Shown piece after piece: positions 30,194 through 38,517 of a stretch of DNA of 64,000 bases (the first letter of the stretch is position 1; every line of letters starts with the position of its first letter). Origin of the DNA: Gammaproteobacteria bacterium (lineage in GTDB: Bacteria > Pseudomonadota > Gammaproteobacteria > Acidiferrobacterales > Sulfurifustaceae); the NCBI GenBank assembly GCA_016199745.1, contig JACQFZ010000022.1, positions 248,001 to 312,000 of the forward strand, in the 5' to 3' direction. The notes beneath the pieces are model-generated. The model searched no databases and was not told the origin of the DNA. It saw only the letters and a list, made by a program, of their open reading frames with translations. Both the position numbers and the translations under genes were made by a program.

Positions 30194-30997
30194 ATGTCGC
30201 CCTTTGTCAGGGAGTGGTGCATGGAAGAGGTTTATTCTTTAACGAAGTGCGATTTGCAGAGCTTACTTGCATTGGTGGATGGTTGTCTGCGTGCCCATAC
30301 CGTTGCCGAGCTTGTACCGTTGCTCGATTTGCTCCAGCGCGTGATTCCGTTCGAGCGTGCAACTATTTGCATCGTTTCGTCGTCCTCGCTCGATTCGGAT
30401 TTCTTTCGAAGTGTCGTTAATCACAGCTACGACCGAAGTTGGGTCGATGCATATCTGGCAAACGGTTACCAAACGGTCGATCCGGTTATCCAGGAAGCAT
30501 TGCGGCGCAATCGCCCGGTCTCGTGGGATTCGGCGTTCAATTCGGTGCGGGTACCAAACGTACGCAGCAGTAGATTCTTCGAGGAAGCTACCGAGTATGG
30601 ATTGATAAACGGCGTGACCTGCTTATCGGACAGAGATGACGCCTGTAATCGAACGTTGTTATCGCTGTCGTTGCCATCGGATATCGGCGCGCAACGTTTT
30701 GCCCCGATTATCCAGACCGCCGTTGCCCATTTGCACGATGCGTTGACGCGCATCAATCAAGGCGAGGACGGCGTCCGGACCGTGCGTCACGATGCGCCGG
30801 TCGCGCTCACATTACGCGAATCGGAAGTGTTGAAGTGGGCAAGCAACGGCAAGACGTGCTGGGAGATTGCCAAGATACTCAATATCTCCGAGCGCACCGT
30901 GAAATTTCATTTCGGCAATGCGTTCGTCAAATTGAACGTCGTTAATCGCTCGCAGGCGGTCGCCAAGGCGCTATATCTCGGTTTGATGTCGCACTGA
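30194..30997 (+). CDS. LuxR-family quorum-sensing transcriptional regulator
   Basis: Autoinducer-binding regulator, 267 aa from the chosen ATG. The N-terminal ligand domain keeps the acyl-homoserine-lactone pocket residues: Trp and Tyr in SWVDAYLANGYQ, Asp-Pro in TVDPVI, Trp in PVSWDSAF and Gly in LINGVTC. The C-terminal helix-turn-helix is LTLRESEVLKWASNGKTCWE followed by IAKILNISERTVKFHFGNAF, with the invariant Glu, Leu and Gly of GerE-type domains. The start could also be the ATG at 30221 (AGGGA before it) or a TTG at 30161. It sits between the broken synthase gene and the biosynthetic cluster, and lux boxes flank it on both sides. The pocket looks intact, so it is probably a functional receptor lacking its own synthase. 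Confidence 0.93.
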   Translation: MSPFVREWCMEEVYSLTKCDLQSLLALVDGCLRAHTVAELVPLLDLLQRVIPFERATICIVSSSSLDSDFFRSVVNHSYDRSWVDAYLANGYQTVDPVIQEALRRNRPVSWDSAFNSVRVPNVRSSRFFEEATEYGLINGVTCLSDRDDACNRTLLSLSLPSDIGAQRFAPIIQTAVAHLHDALTRINQGEDGVRTVRHDAPVALTLRESEVLKWASNGKTCWEIAKILNISERTVKFHFGNAFVKLNVVNRSQAVAKALYLGLMSH

Positions 30998-31202
30998 CGT
31001 AGCCCTCCGCGCTACTCGTTGAGCAGGCTGACGGTGGTCGGCAAGTTCAACGTCGACAGCGCCCGCGTCTAATCGCCATCGAATGTCGCCGTCTACCGTT
31101 GTGGCGATGCCGTGTCGTTCATAAGACCGAAACGAGCGATCGTCTTCCGGCGACCGTTTTATATCCCGCCTATTTTTTTTCACATGCGCGAATGTTGTCA
31201 CT

Positions 31203-31249
31203 GCCTGTTCGAAGATACAGGTTTCGTGCGCGTCGCATTCTTGCAGAAT
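31203..31249 (+). promoter_or_regulatory. Lux-box promoter A, upstream of ligase 1
   Basis: Box GCCTGTTCGAAGATACAGGT (31203-31222) has the CCTGT-N8-ACAGG arms of a lux box. CAGAAT, a fair -10, is at 31244-31249, starting 22 bases after the box. This places the box centre near -42, the class II layout of lux promoters. Box core, 18-base spacing and TTGCAGAATG are repeated in promoter B (36209-36255). The rest of the 393 bases between luxR and the ligase gene (30998-31390) shows an eight-T run at 31173-31180 and nothing else I can name. Confidence 0.75.
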
Positions 31250-31390
31250 GTCGGCACCGAGTGTTGTTGCATGAAGGGTGATTGATGCCGCACCCATGGA
31301 TTGGTCAACCCAGGGACTGGACATAATTGCAATGCTGATACTTCGATTTGATTTTGCAGCACAACGGCTTTGGTTGGTTGGAGTCGGCTG

Positions 31391-33202
31391 ATGGAAGCCG
31401 CAATCCTTGGCGAACGCACAGATGTTGAAGAAACGGAATATGTTCATCGTTTCGTCGGCGACCGCGCGGCTACGATCGTCGACGTGTTGCAACGGCGGGC
31501 GCGGCACAGTGCTGGCGATGTCGCGCTAACTTTTTTACGAAACGGCATTGACGATGTCGTCTCCTGGACCTACGCCGATCTTGCGCAGCGTGCGTCGAGC
31601 ATTGCCGCAGCGTTCACCGAGATTGGCATCGCCGGTAAGCGCGTCGTTCTGCTCTATGAGCCGGGTCTTGAGTATGTCGCCGCGTTTTTCGCTGTACTAC
31701 AAGCGGGTGCGATCGCGGTTCCGTCGTTTACGCCGGCCGGCACGCGCGGGTTCGAGCGTATCGTGGCAATTATCAACGATGCAACGCCAGACGTTATCTT
31801 GAGTACCGGGCGCATGCGCGCGGCCGTGGATCGCTTACGTCAGCGCGGCAAAGCGGGCGATTTTCACTGGATTGCCACCGACGAGTTGACGTCACCGGCG
31901 GCGATCGAATTTTCGTCAGCGGCCTCCACGCAAGCGCTGGCGTTACTTCAGTACACCTCCGGTTCGACCGGTAATCCCAAGGGCGTGATGATCGATCACG
32001 CCAACCTCATGAGTAACTGCGCGACGCTGGCCCAGTGGATGGGGCCGGTCAACGGCTGGATGGGGTGCACGTGGTTGCCGCCGTATCACGATATGGGCTT
32101 GATGGGCGGAATTCTGCAGCCGATTTATGCCGGATTTCCGGTCGTCATTTTGGCGCCCGCGCATTTCGTACAAAACCCAGCGCGTTGGTTACGGGCAATA
32201 ACCCAGTATCGCGTGACCACCACGGTGGCGCCAAACTTCGCGCTGGACCTGTGTTCGACCAGTATCGGCGACGACGAGCTCGAGGAAATCGATTTGTCGT
32301 CGCTCAATAATGTATTTTGCGGTGCCGAGCCGATACGGGTGAGCACGCTGCAGAACTTTTATCGCCGATTCGCGCGCTGTGGTTTCCGTTATGAAGCATT
32401 TAATCCCTGTTACGGGCTGGCGGAAGCGACGCTTTTTGTTTCCGGCAAGCCGGCGAATACGGCGCCGACGGGTTGTTGCTTGGATCAGCAAGCACTGGAT
32501 GCCAATCGCGTTTCCGAAATTGCGATGGACAATTCGCGCGCACGTGTACTGATCGGTTGCGGCACGGTCGCCGAACGGCATCAGCTGCGCATTGTCGATC
32601 CGTTGAGCCTGCAGCCAATCGACGCAGAGCATATCGGTGAGATTTGGGTCGCTGGGCCGAACGTAGCGCAGGGTTATTGGCAACGCGAGCCGGAGACGCG
32701 GGCGAGCTTTGGCGCGGTATTGAGCGGCGACGACGATCGTACGTATCTTCGCACCGGCGATCTGGGCTTCATGCGCGACGGCGAGCTGTTCGTCACCGGT
32801 CGTCTCAAGGATGTCATCATCATCGCCGGCCGGAATCATTATCCGCAAGACATCGAGCTTACTGCACAGAACGCACACACCGATCTGCGCACGAATGGTG
32901 TTGTTGCCTTCGGCATCGATAGTGAGCAAGGCGAGGCGCTGGTGATCGTGGCCGAGGTGCGTCGTTTCAGTAAACGTTCGCCGGTAGATGTCGGTGCAGT
33001 GCGGGAAGCGATCGTGCGCGAGGTGGCGGCGATGCACGGCGTGCGGCCGCAGGCGGTGCATGTCGGCTCCGTCGGTACCGTTCCGACGACCACCAGCGGC
33101 AAGGTGCAACGACGTTTGTGCCGGCAAATGTATTTGAATGCAACGTTGCCGGTGTTGCCGGCGCTATCCGCCAAGGAAGAGCTTCGCCATGTCGACGCCT
33201 GA
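31391..33202 (+). CDS. Stand-alone fatty acyl-AMP ligase (FAAL)
   Basis: Activates a fatty acid as acyl-AMP and hands it to an acyl carrier protein; 603 aa. It has the P-loop YTSGSTGNPKGVMIDHANLM (from residue 188) and WLPPYHDMGLMGGILQPIY, the form of this motif seen in FAALs and not in ordinary acyl-CoA ligases. YGLAEATLFVSG, YLRTGDLGFMRDGELF and VTGRLKDVIIIAGRNHYPQD are also present. No carrier domain is fused. Start ATG 31391 follows TGGAG; a TTG seven codons upstream is possible. The next gene overlaps it. With two desaturases and a free ACP downstream it forms a JamABC-like set, so its acceptor is probably the ACP at 35189. Confidence 0.93.
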   Translation: MEAAILGERTDVEETEYVHRFVGDRAATIVDVLQRRARHSAGDVALTFLRNGIDDVVSWTYADLAQRASSIAAAFTEIGIAGKRVVLLYEPGLEYVAAFFAVLQAGAIAVPSFTPAGTRGFERIVAIINDATPDVILSTGRMRAAVDRLRQRGKAGDFHWIATDELTSPAAIEFSSAASTQALALLQYTSGSTGNPKGVMIDHANLMSNCATLAQWMGPVNGWMGCTWLPPYHDMGLMGGILQPIYAGFPVVILAPAHFVQNPARWLRAITQYRVTTTVAPNFALDLCSTSIGDDELEEIDLSSLNNVFCGAEPIRVSTLQNFYRRFARCGFRYEAFNPCYGLAEATLFVSGKPANTAPTGCCLDQQALDANRVSEIAMDNSRARVLIGCGTVAERHQLRIVDPLSLQPIDAEHIGEIWVAGPNVAQGYWQREPETRASFGAVLSGDDDRTYLRTGDLGFMRDGELFVTGRLKDVIIIAGRNHYPQDIELTAQNAHTDLRTNGVVAFGIDSEQGEALVIVAEVRRFSKRSPVDVGAVREAIVREVAAMHGVRPQAVHVGSVGTVPTTTSGKVQRRLCRQMYLNATLPVLPALSAKEELRHVDA

Positions 33203-34130
33203 CGTTAAATACAAGCAACACGCTGTGGTGAGCGAGCATACGAGTGGACTCGAGCGCCGATTGGCGTACCTGACCGTCGGTGTCCCCGCCATCGGCTTTG
33301 TCGCCGCGGTCAGTATCGCTGCGGTCGCGGGCGTGACCTGGTTGGAGCTCGGCTTGCTGCTCGGCATGTATTTCGCCACCGCCTGCGGTGTCGAGGCCGG
33401 GCTGCACCGATTCTTTTCGCATCGGGCGTTTCGCGCCGGCCCGGTGCTGACGGCGCTGCTCGCTATCCTCGGCTCTATGGCAGCGCAGGGCCCGGTTTTG
33501 TTCTGGACGGCAACCCATCGGGCGCACCATGCCTTCACCGATAAGCCGGGTGATCCGCACTCACCGTTGTTGCACGGGCCGGGTTTCATGGGGAAATTAC
33601 GCGGCCTATGGCATTCGCATATCGGCTGGCTGTTTTCGCTCAACCATAAAGACTGGATCAAGTACGTGCCGGACCTCATTCGCGATCCGTTCGTGTTTCG
33701 TCTCAATCAGTATTACTTCCTGTGGGTCGTGCTGGGTTTGCTAATTCCGGCGTTGCTCGGCGGAATCATCGGCCGAACCTGGCAGGGCGCCGGCATGGGA
33801 TTTCTTTGGGGCGGCTTGGTGCGCATTTTTTTGCTCGACCAAGCCACTTGGGGCGTGAACTCGTTGGCGCATTTGTTCGGTAGCCGGCCGCACGCGACGC
33901 GCGATAACAGTCGCAATCTTGCCTGGCTCGCGCCGTTTTCCGTCGGTGGCTCATGGCACAACAATCACCACGCTTATCCAACCTCGGCGCGCAACGATCA
34001 GAAGATTTGGCAGATCGATCCGGCCGGTTGGTTTATCGAGCTAATGGCGGTGCTCGGTTTGGCATGGGATGTCAAACGCTATTCTGCGGCGCGTCCTACG
34101 AAGGCAACCCCTTCGAGAGAGCAGAAGTGA
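33189..34130 (+). CDS. Membrane fatty acyl desaturase 1
   Basis: Di-iron membrane desaturase of the stearoyl-CoA desaturase type, 313 aa, with four predicted helices. The three histidine boxes are complete: HRFFSH (73-78), HRAHH (110-114) and HNNHH (257-261). Start ATG 33189 lies within the end of the ligase gene and follows AAGGAAGAG. In JamABC-like cassettes the equivalent enzyme acts on the ACP-bound acyl chain, making a double or triple bond. Whether this one works on acyl-ACP, acyl-CoA or lipid cannot be read from the sequence. After it 89 bases separate it from the second desaturase. Confidence 0.93.
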   Translation: MSTPDVKYKQHAVVSEHTSGLERRLAYLTVGVPAIGFVAAVSIAAVAGVTWLELGLLLGMYFATACGVEAGLHRFFSHRAFRAGPVLTALLAILGSMAAQGPVLFWTATHRAHHAFTDKPGDPHSPLLHGPGFMGKLRGLWHSHIGWLFSLNHKDWIKYVPDLIRDPFVFRLNQYYFLWVVLGLLIPALLGGIIGRTWQGAGMGFLWGGLVRIFLLDQATWGVNSLAHLFGSRPHATRDNSRNLAWLAPFSVGGSWHNNHHAYPTSARNDQKIWQIDPAGWFIELMAVLGLAWDVKRYSAARPTKATPSREQK

Positions 34131-34219
34131 TATCGATTTTAGTCGTTCTGCCAATGCCGACGTTCCTGAAAGCGTTGACGTTTTAGTTTGGAACTCTATT
34201 GAGCGAAGGAGAGCATGCG

Positions 34220-35185
34220 ATGAAGACGCTAGCCGTCAGCCAACCGAAGTCGCCGCCGGAAATTCGGGACGGCATTACGCTGCTGGATGACAACAGCGCG
34301 CGCTTGAAGCGCGTTATCGCTCTGACGATGATGATTGTACCGTTCTGCGGATTCATCGAAGCGATCCGACTCATGCTAATAGGCCGCTTCAGCCAAACCG
34401 ATCTGTGGTTGTTCACCGCTATGTATTTCGTCCACATGGGCGGTATCACCATGGGTTTTCATCGACTGATGGCGCATCGCACGTTTATTGCCGTTCCCGG
34501 ATTTCGCGCGTTGCTATTGATCGCCGGCTCTATGGGAGCGCAAGGGCCGCTGCTCGATTGGGTGGCAACGCATCGGCGGCATCACGCCTACAGCGACGAG
34601 CAGGGCGACCCGCATTCGCCGAATATGATCGGCGACGATTTCCTATCCAAGATCAAAGGGTTGTGGTACGCGCATATGCCATGGATGTTGGCGAAGGATA
34701 TGTCGAGCTGGTCGCGTTTTGCGCGCGATGTGTTGAGCGATCGTAAGCTGTTCTTCTTTCATCGCACCTATTTTATTTGGGTGGTCGCCGGTCTGGCGCT
34801 ACCAGCGGTGATTGGTGGCATCGGCGGCGGTTGGCAGGGCGCCTGGTCTGGATTTATTTTTGGCGGGCTGGCACGGATATTCGTCGCCAATCAGTTCGCC
34901 TGGGCGGTCGGCTCGGTATGTCACCGCTACGGCAGTCGCCCGTTCGATACCGGCGACAACAGTGCCAATAACTGGTGGGTCGCGATCATGACTTTCGGTG
35001 AAGGTCTGCAGAACAATCATCATGCGTTTTCGTCGTGGTATCGACACGGCGTTGCATGGTGGGAACCCGATCTAAGCGGTTGGTTGCTTACGTTGTTCGG
35101 GAAACTCGGCATCGTGCGCGAGCTGCGGCGTCCATCGGCCGCCGACGTTACACGCATGCGCAAACCGTCAGGGGATTCGATCTAA
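34220..35185 (+). CDS. Membrane fatty acyl desaturase 2, altered third His box
   Basis: Second di-iron desaturase, 321 aa, related to but well diverged from the first. His boxes one and two are normal: HRLMAH (81-86) and HRRHH (118-122). The third reads QNNHH (264-268), so glutamine replaces the first histidine. The equivalent His is an iron ligand in SCD-type enzymes, and a Gln is known in front-end desaturases (QxxHH). It starts at ATG 34220 after GAAGGAGA; the TTG at 34199 is less likely. It ends three bases before the ACP gene. Two desaturases in one cassette fit a poly-unsaturated or alkyne-type acyl chain. Confidence 0.92.
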   Translation: MKTLAVSQPKSPPEIRDGITLLDDNSARLKRVIALTMMIVPFCGFIEAIRLMLIGRFSQTDLWLFTAMYFVHMGGITMGFHRLMAHRTFIAVPGFRALLLIAGSMGAQGPLLDWVATHRRHHAYSDEQGDPHSPNMIGDDFLSKIKGLWYAHMPWMLAKDMSSWSRFARDVLSDRKLFFFHRTYFIWVVAGLALPAVIGGIGGGWQGAWSGFIFGGLARIFVANQFAWAVGSVCHRYGSRPFDTGDNSANNWWVAIMTFGEGLQNNHHAFSSWYRHGVAWWEPDLSGWLLTLFGKLGIVRELRRPSAADVTRMRKPSGDSI

Positions 35186-35188
35186 TCC

Positions 35189-35506
35189 ATGAAAGATGAA
35201 AATTTGGCGCAATCGGTATTGGCTTCAAGAACGTCTCTGCTAACCGAGGATGTCATCCGTGAGTGGTTGATCCGGCGTGTTGCCGATCAAGCCGACGTGG
35301 ATGTGTCGGCAATCGATACCGCAGCGCCGTTTGATTCTTACGGCCTCAATTCGATCGTCACCGTCAAGATCGCCGGTGACGTGGAAAAATTCGTCAAACG
35401 GACTTTATCGCCGGCGCTGTTGTTCGAGCATACGTCGATAGATGAACTCGCGTCGTATCTCGCGAGCGAGCTGGAAAACGGCGAGCCGGCGGTCGTCACC
35501 GATTGA
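35189..35506 (+). CDS. Free-standing acyl carrier protein
   Basis: A 105-aa ACP with the phosphopantetheine attachment site Ser55 in FDSYGLNSIVTVKIAGDVEK, followed by the helix III region TLSPALLFEHTSIDELASYL. The N-terminal 20 residues are extra to the fold. It ends the first biosynthetic unit (ligase 1, desaturase 1, desaturase 2, ACP) and is the expected carrier of the modified acyl chain. Its last 11 bases overlap the antisense capA-like fragment. Confidence 0.93.
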   Translation: MKDENLAQSVLASRTSLLTEDVIREWLIRRVADQADVDVSAIDTAAPFDSYGLNSIVTVKIAGDVEKFVKRTLSPALLFEHTSIDELASYLASELENGEPAVVTD

Positions 35507-36050
35507 TCGTTGTTGTTCCCGAGTCAATAGTCGGTGGTCCATTCTTGACGTCGAAGAACGCCGGCGTGCGTGCGTCGGCAAGATTCTCGCCGGCACCGGT
35601 GTAGTGGATGCCGGCGCGCTGCAGCCCTTGGCGGGTGTCGTACAGTCCCTCGTCTCCATAGTCGAGCACATGGTTATTGGCTAACGAAAGGAAATCGAAG
35701 CCGGTGCGCGCCAGTGCCGGCGCAACCCGCTCCGGCGGTGAACGGAAGGTGTAGTTCTTGAACCAAACCGCCGAACCGCGTTGCGTCAGCGGTCCTTCGA
35801 GATTGCCGAAAGCGATGTCAGCGGAACGCAACATATCGCCGACTTGCACGAACGGGTGGTCATAACCGCCGGCGGTCTGCTCCAACTCGGAATCGCCGCC
35901 TAGCATGATGTCGCCGACGGCGACAATGCGCAGTTCGTGCGGCGACGGATTTTTCTTTTGGGCGGCATTGGCCGGCGCAATTGCACCCCATAGGAGCACT
36001 GCCAGCACTGACATGAGCCAACGATCTCGGGCTCGCAGCAAGCGGATCAT
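35496..36050 (-). pseudogene. Truncated CapA-family (poly-gamma-glutamate synthesis-type) protein
   Basis: The N-terminal half of a CapA metallophosphatase-like protein on the opposite strand inside the cluster. A signal peptide (SVLAVLLWGAIAPANA) is followed by IVAVGDIMLGGD, AFGNLEGPLTQRG and LSLANNHVLDYGDEGL, all good family motifs. The family is normally about 350-400 aa. Here the frame stops after 184 residues, and the last dozen codons are antisense to the ACP gene end. The region with the later His motifs is missing, so the gene is broken at the junction with the ACP gene. It separates the two transcription units and looks like a relic of the earlier locus. Confidence 0.8.
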
Positions 36051-36208
36051 TCAAACCTCCTCGATTGACGTAGCGATAATTCAGAACAGCTTGAATTTTT
36101 ATTTCGCCGTGTTGCCCAGGCGTCGAGCGATATTTTTTTTGGCTGCGGCTTTCCCTATCAGCGGTAACGCAACGTGTTACACCATGACCCGCCGCGGACA
36201 GGTGTTGT

Positions 36209-36255
36209 ACCTGTTCGAAGAGACAGGTTCGAAAGATGCGTTTGTTTTGCAGAAT
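36209..36255 (+). promoter_or_regulatory. Lux-box promoter B, upstream of ligase 2
   Basis: Box ACCTGTTCGAAGAGACAGGT (36209-36228) has six-base perfect arms ACCTGT/ACAGGT. CAGAAT is at 36250-36255, at the same offset as in promoter A. Sixteen of the central bases of both boxes agree (CCTGTTCGAAGA-ACAGGT). A further ACAGGT half-site just upstream (36198-36203) forms a second inverted repeat with the box's left arm. The rest of the gap from 36051 to 36364 is untranslated leader and shows no other feature. Confidence 0.78.
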
Positions 36256-36364
36256 GCCGAACCGAATCTGCTCGGTGCCGTTGTTGCGATTAATCGCGCG
36301 GCGATGCTCCGGAAGAACAGGTCATAACGAAATGAATCGCAACGATCAGCAGGGCGAGTTGGTA

Positions 36365-38515
36365 ATGGGAAAAGTGCTCACGGTAGTCGACGCGATCGAT
36401 CAGTGGGTCGAACGCGCACCCGACAAAATCGCATTTCGCTTTCTCAAAGAAGACGGTTTGTACGACGTCGTCAGTTACGCCGAGCTGCACCGTTGGGCGC
36501 GCGTAATCGGTAGTGCTTTGCGACGCGAGTACGCCGCCGGATCGCGGGCGATTCTGTTGTTCCCGCCGGGACTTGATTTCGTCGCGGCGTTTCTCGGTTG
36601 TCTTTACGCCGGCATCGTTGCGGTTCCGGTTTGCTCACCGAGGTTGAACCGTCCGTCTACACCGTTGACGGCGATCATTCGCAATTGTCGGCCGCAGCTA
36701 TCGCTGACCACCGCCGACTACGCCAAAAGGCGTAGCAAAATTTTTAGCCAAATTCCGGAACTGTTGTCGTTGTCGTGGATGTCGACGGAAGTTCACCGCG
36801 GTGCACCGATCACCGGTGGCGCAGTGACCAGCGCCGAATCGGCGCTCGCGTTACTGCAGTACACGTCGGGTTCCACCGGCGTCGCCAAGGGTGTGATGGT
36901 GACGCGTGCGAACCTCGCGCATAACTCGTGGCTGATTCAAACGGCGTTCGGAACAAGCCCAGAGACGCGCGGTGTGTTCTGGTTGCCGCACTACCACGAT
37001 ATGGGATTAATCGGCGGAATCCTCGGCACGCTCTATTCCGGCGGCAGTAGCGTGCTGATGTCGCCGTTGGCGCTGATTCGCCGACCGTTGTCCTGGCTCG
37101 AGATGATTAGTAAAACGCAAGCCACGATTACCGGTGGACCGGATTTTAGTTACGCGTTGTGTACCGAAAAAGTATCGCCGGCGCAGCGCGAACACCTCGA
37201 CTTAAGTTCGTTGGAAGTTGCTTTTAGTGGCGCCGAACCGGTGCGACTCGAAACGATCGATAGGTTCAGCAAAACATTCGGCGCCTGCGGCTTTCAGCGC
37301 GAGGCGTTCGTTCCGTGTTACGGCCTGGCCGAAGCGACGTTGATGGTTTCGAGTCGACTACGATCGACGGCGATCGACTGGTTAGAGCTCGACGCCGTTG
37401 CACTCGAGCGTGACTTGGCGCTGGAGTCGAACGACAGTCAGAACCGCCGCCGTGTCGTAAGTTGCGGAACCCTGTTACCGCAGCAGCAGGTCAAGATCGT
37501 GGATCCGTCGTCGGGCCGCCAGTGTGCCGACGATCAAATCGGTGAAATTTGGGTGTGTGGGCCGAGCGTTGCTCGTGGCTATTGGGACAATGTCGACGCG
37601 ACCCGCGCAACTTTCCATGAGCAACGTGACAATACCGGCGCTATGCCGCGAACTTATTTGCGTACCGGCGATCTCGGCTTCGTCCATAACGGCGAGTTGT
37701 ATGTCACCGGCCGTATCAAAGATCTCATCATTGTGCGCGGTCGCAATCTCTATCCGCAGGATATTGAATGGACCGCGCAGTGCAGCAGCGCGTCGCTAAA
37801 GGGTGCAATCGCCGCCGCATTTTCGCTCGAAGTCGACGGGCGCGAAGAGTTGGCAATCGTGCTGGAGCTCGAGCGGCGCATGCGCGGCGAGGAGTACGAA
37901 CCGTTGATTCAGGCGGTGCGGCAGGCGGTTGGCGCCGAACATGAAGTCTCGGTGCACGCGGTAGTACTGGTGCGCGCGGGAATTATTCCGCGCACGTCGA
38001 GTGGCAAGTTGCGCCGCGGCGCCTGTCGCGAGGCCTATCTCGCCGGCGCTCTGGATGTGTTGCATGCATGGGTCGGCAACACCAGTGACGGCTGGTCGGA
38101 CGAACCGCGGGCGACTAACGACGCGACGTCGGCGAATGCGCCCGATGCCGTGGCGATTCGCTGCTGGCTAGTGACTAAGATCAGCGGGTTGACGTCGTTG
38201 CCCGAAGACCGCGTGAACGTTGCCGCGCCATTTGCCTCGTTCGGCCTCAGCTCACTGCAGGGCGTCATGTTGGTCGAGCAGTTGCAAACATTTGTTGGGC
38301 GCGAGATTCCGGCGACCTGGTTTTACAACTACCCGTCAATCGCCGAATTGACACATCGTCTTACCGGTGACGACGACACAGCGGTCGTTAAGACCACGGC
38401 GCGCGATGACACACGATTGTGGAATGAAGTCAGCGAACTTTCTGCTGCCGAGCTCGAGACATTAGTCGCCGAGCAAATGACAAACGAGTCTTACATAGTT
38501 ACCGAACGGAGATAG
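36365..38515 (+). CDS. Fatty acyl-AMP ligase fused to an ACP (loading protein)
   Basis: Loader of the assembly line, 716 aa. The ligase part begins KVLTVVDAIDQWVERAPDKI and has YTSGSTGVAKGVMVTRANLA, FWLPHYHDMGLIGGILGTLY, YGLAEATLMVS and YLRTGDLGFVHNGELYVTGR, all FAAL-type. The C-terminal ACP has Ser630 in FASFGLSSLQGVMLVEQLQT. The tail VSELSAAELETLVAEQM resembles the tails of the two PKS proteins and is probably a docking element for the next protein. I chose the ATG at 36365 (AGGGCGAG before it; family-like N-terminus). An ATG 11 codons upstream at 36332 lacks a ribosome site. The PKS starts three bases after its stop. Confidence 0.92.
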   Translation: MGKVLTVVDAIDQWVERAPDKIAFRFLKEDGLYDVVSYAELHRWARVIGSALRREYAAGSRAILLFPPGLDFVAAFLGCLYAGIVAVPVCSPRLNRPSTPLTAIIRNCRPQLSLTTADYAKRRSKIFSQIPELLSLSWMSTEVHRGAPITGGAVTSAESALALLQYTSGSTGVAKGVMVTRANLAHNSWLIQTAFGTSPETRGVFWLPHYHDMGLIGGILGTLYSGGSSVLMSPLALIRRPLSWLEMISKTQATITGGPDFSYALCTEKVSPAQREHLDLSSLEVAFSGAEPVRLETIDRFSKTFGACGFQREAFVPCYGLAEATLMVSSRLRSTAIDWLELDAVALERDLALESNDSQNRRRVVSCGTLLPQQQVKIVDPSSGRQCADDQIGEIWVCGPSVARGYWDNVDATRATFHEQRDNTGAMPRTYLRTGDLGFVHNGELYVTGRIKDLIIVRGRNLYPQDIEWTAQCSSASLKGAIAAAFSLEVDGREELAIVLELERRMRGEEYEPLIQAVRQAVGAEHEVSVHAVVLVRAGIIPRTSSGKLRRGACREAYLAGALDVLHAWVGNTSDGWSDEPRATNDATSANAPDAVAIRCWLVTKISGLTSLPEDRVNVAAPFASFGLSSLQGVMLVEQLQTFVGREIPATWFYNYPSIAELTHRLTGDDDTAVVKTTARDDTRLWNEVSELSAAELETLVAEQMTNESYIVTERR

Positions 38516-38517
38516 TT

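Noticed and set aside
35496-36050. CapA-like protein as a tailoring enzyme of the cluster
   Set aside because: It lacks the C-terminal half, is on the opposite strand and its last codons are antisense to the ACP gene, so a relic is more likely.
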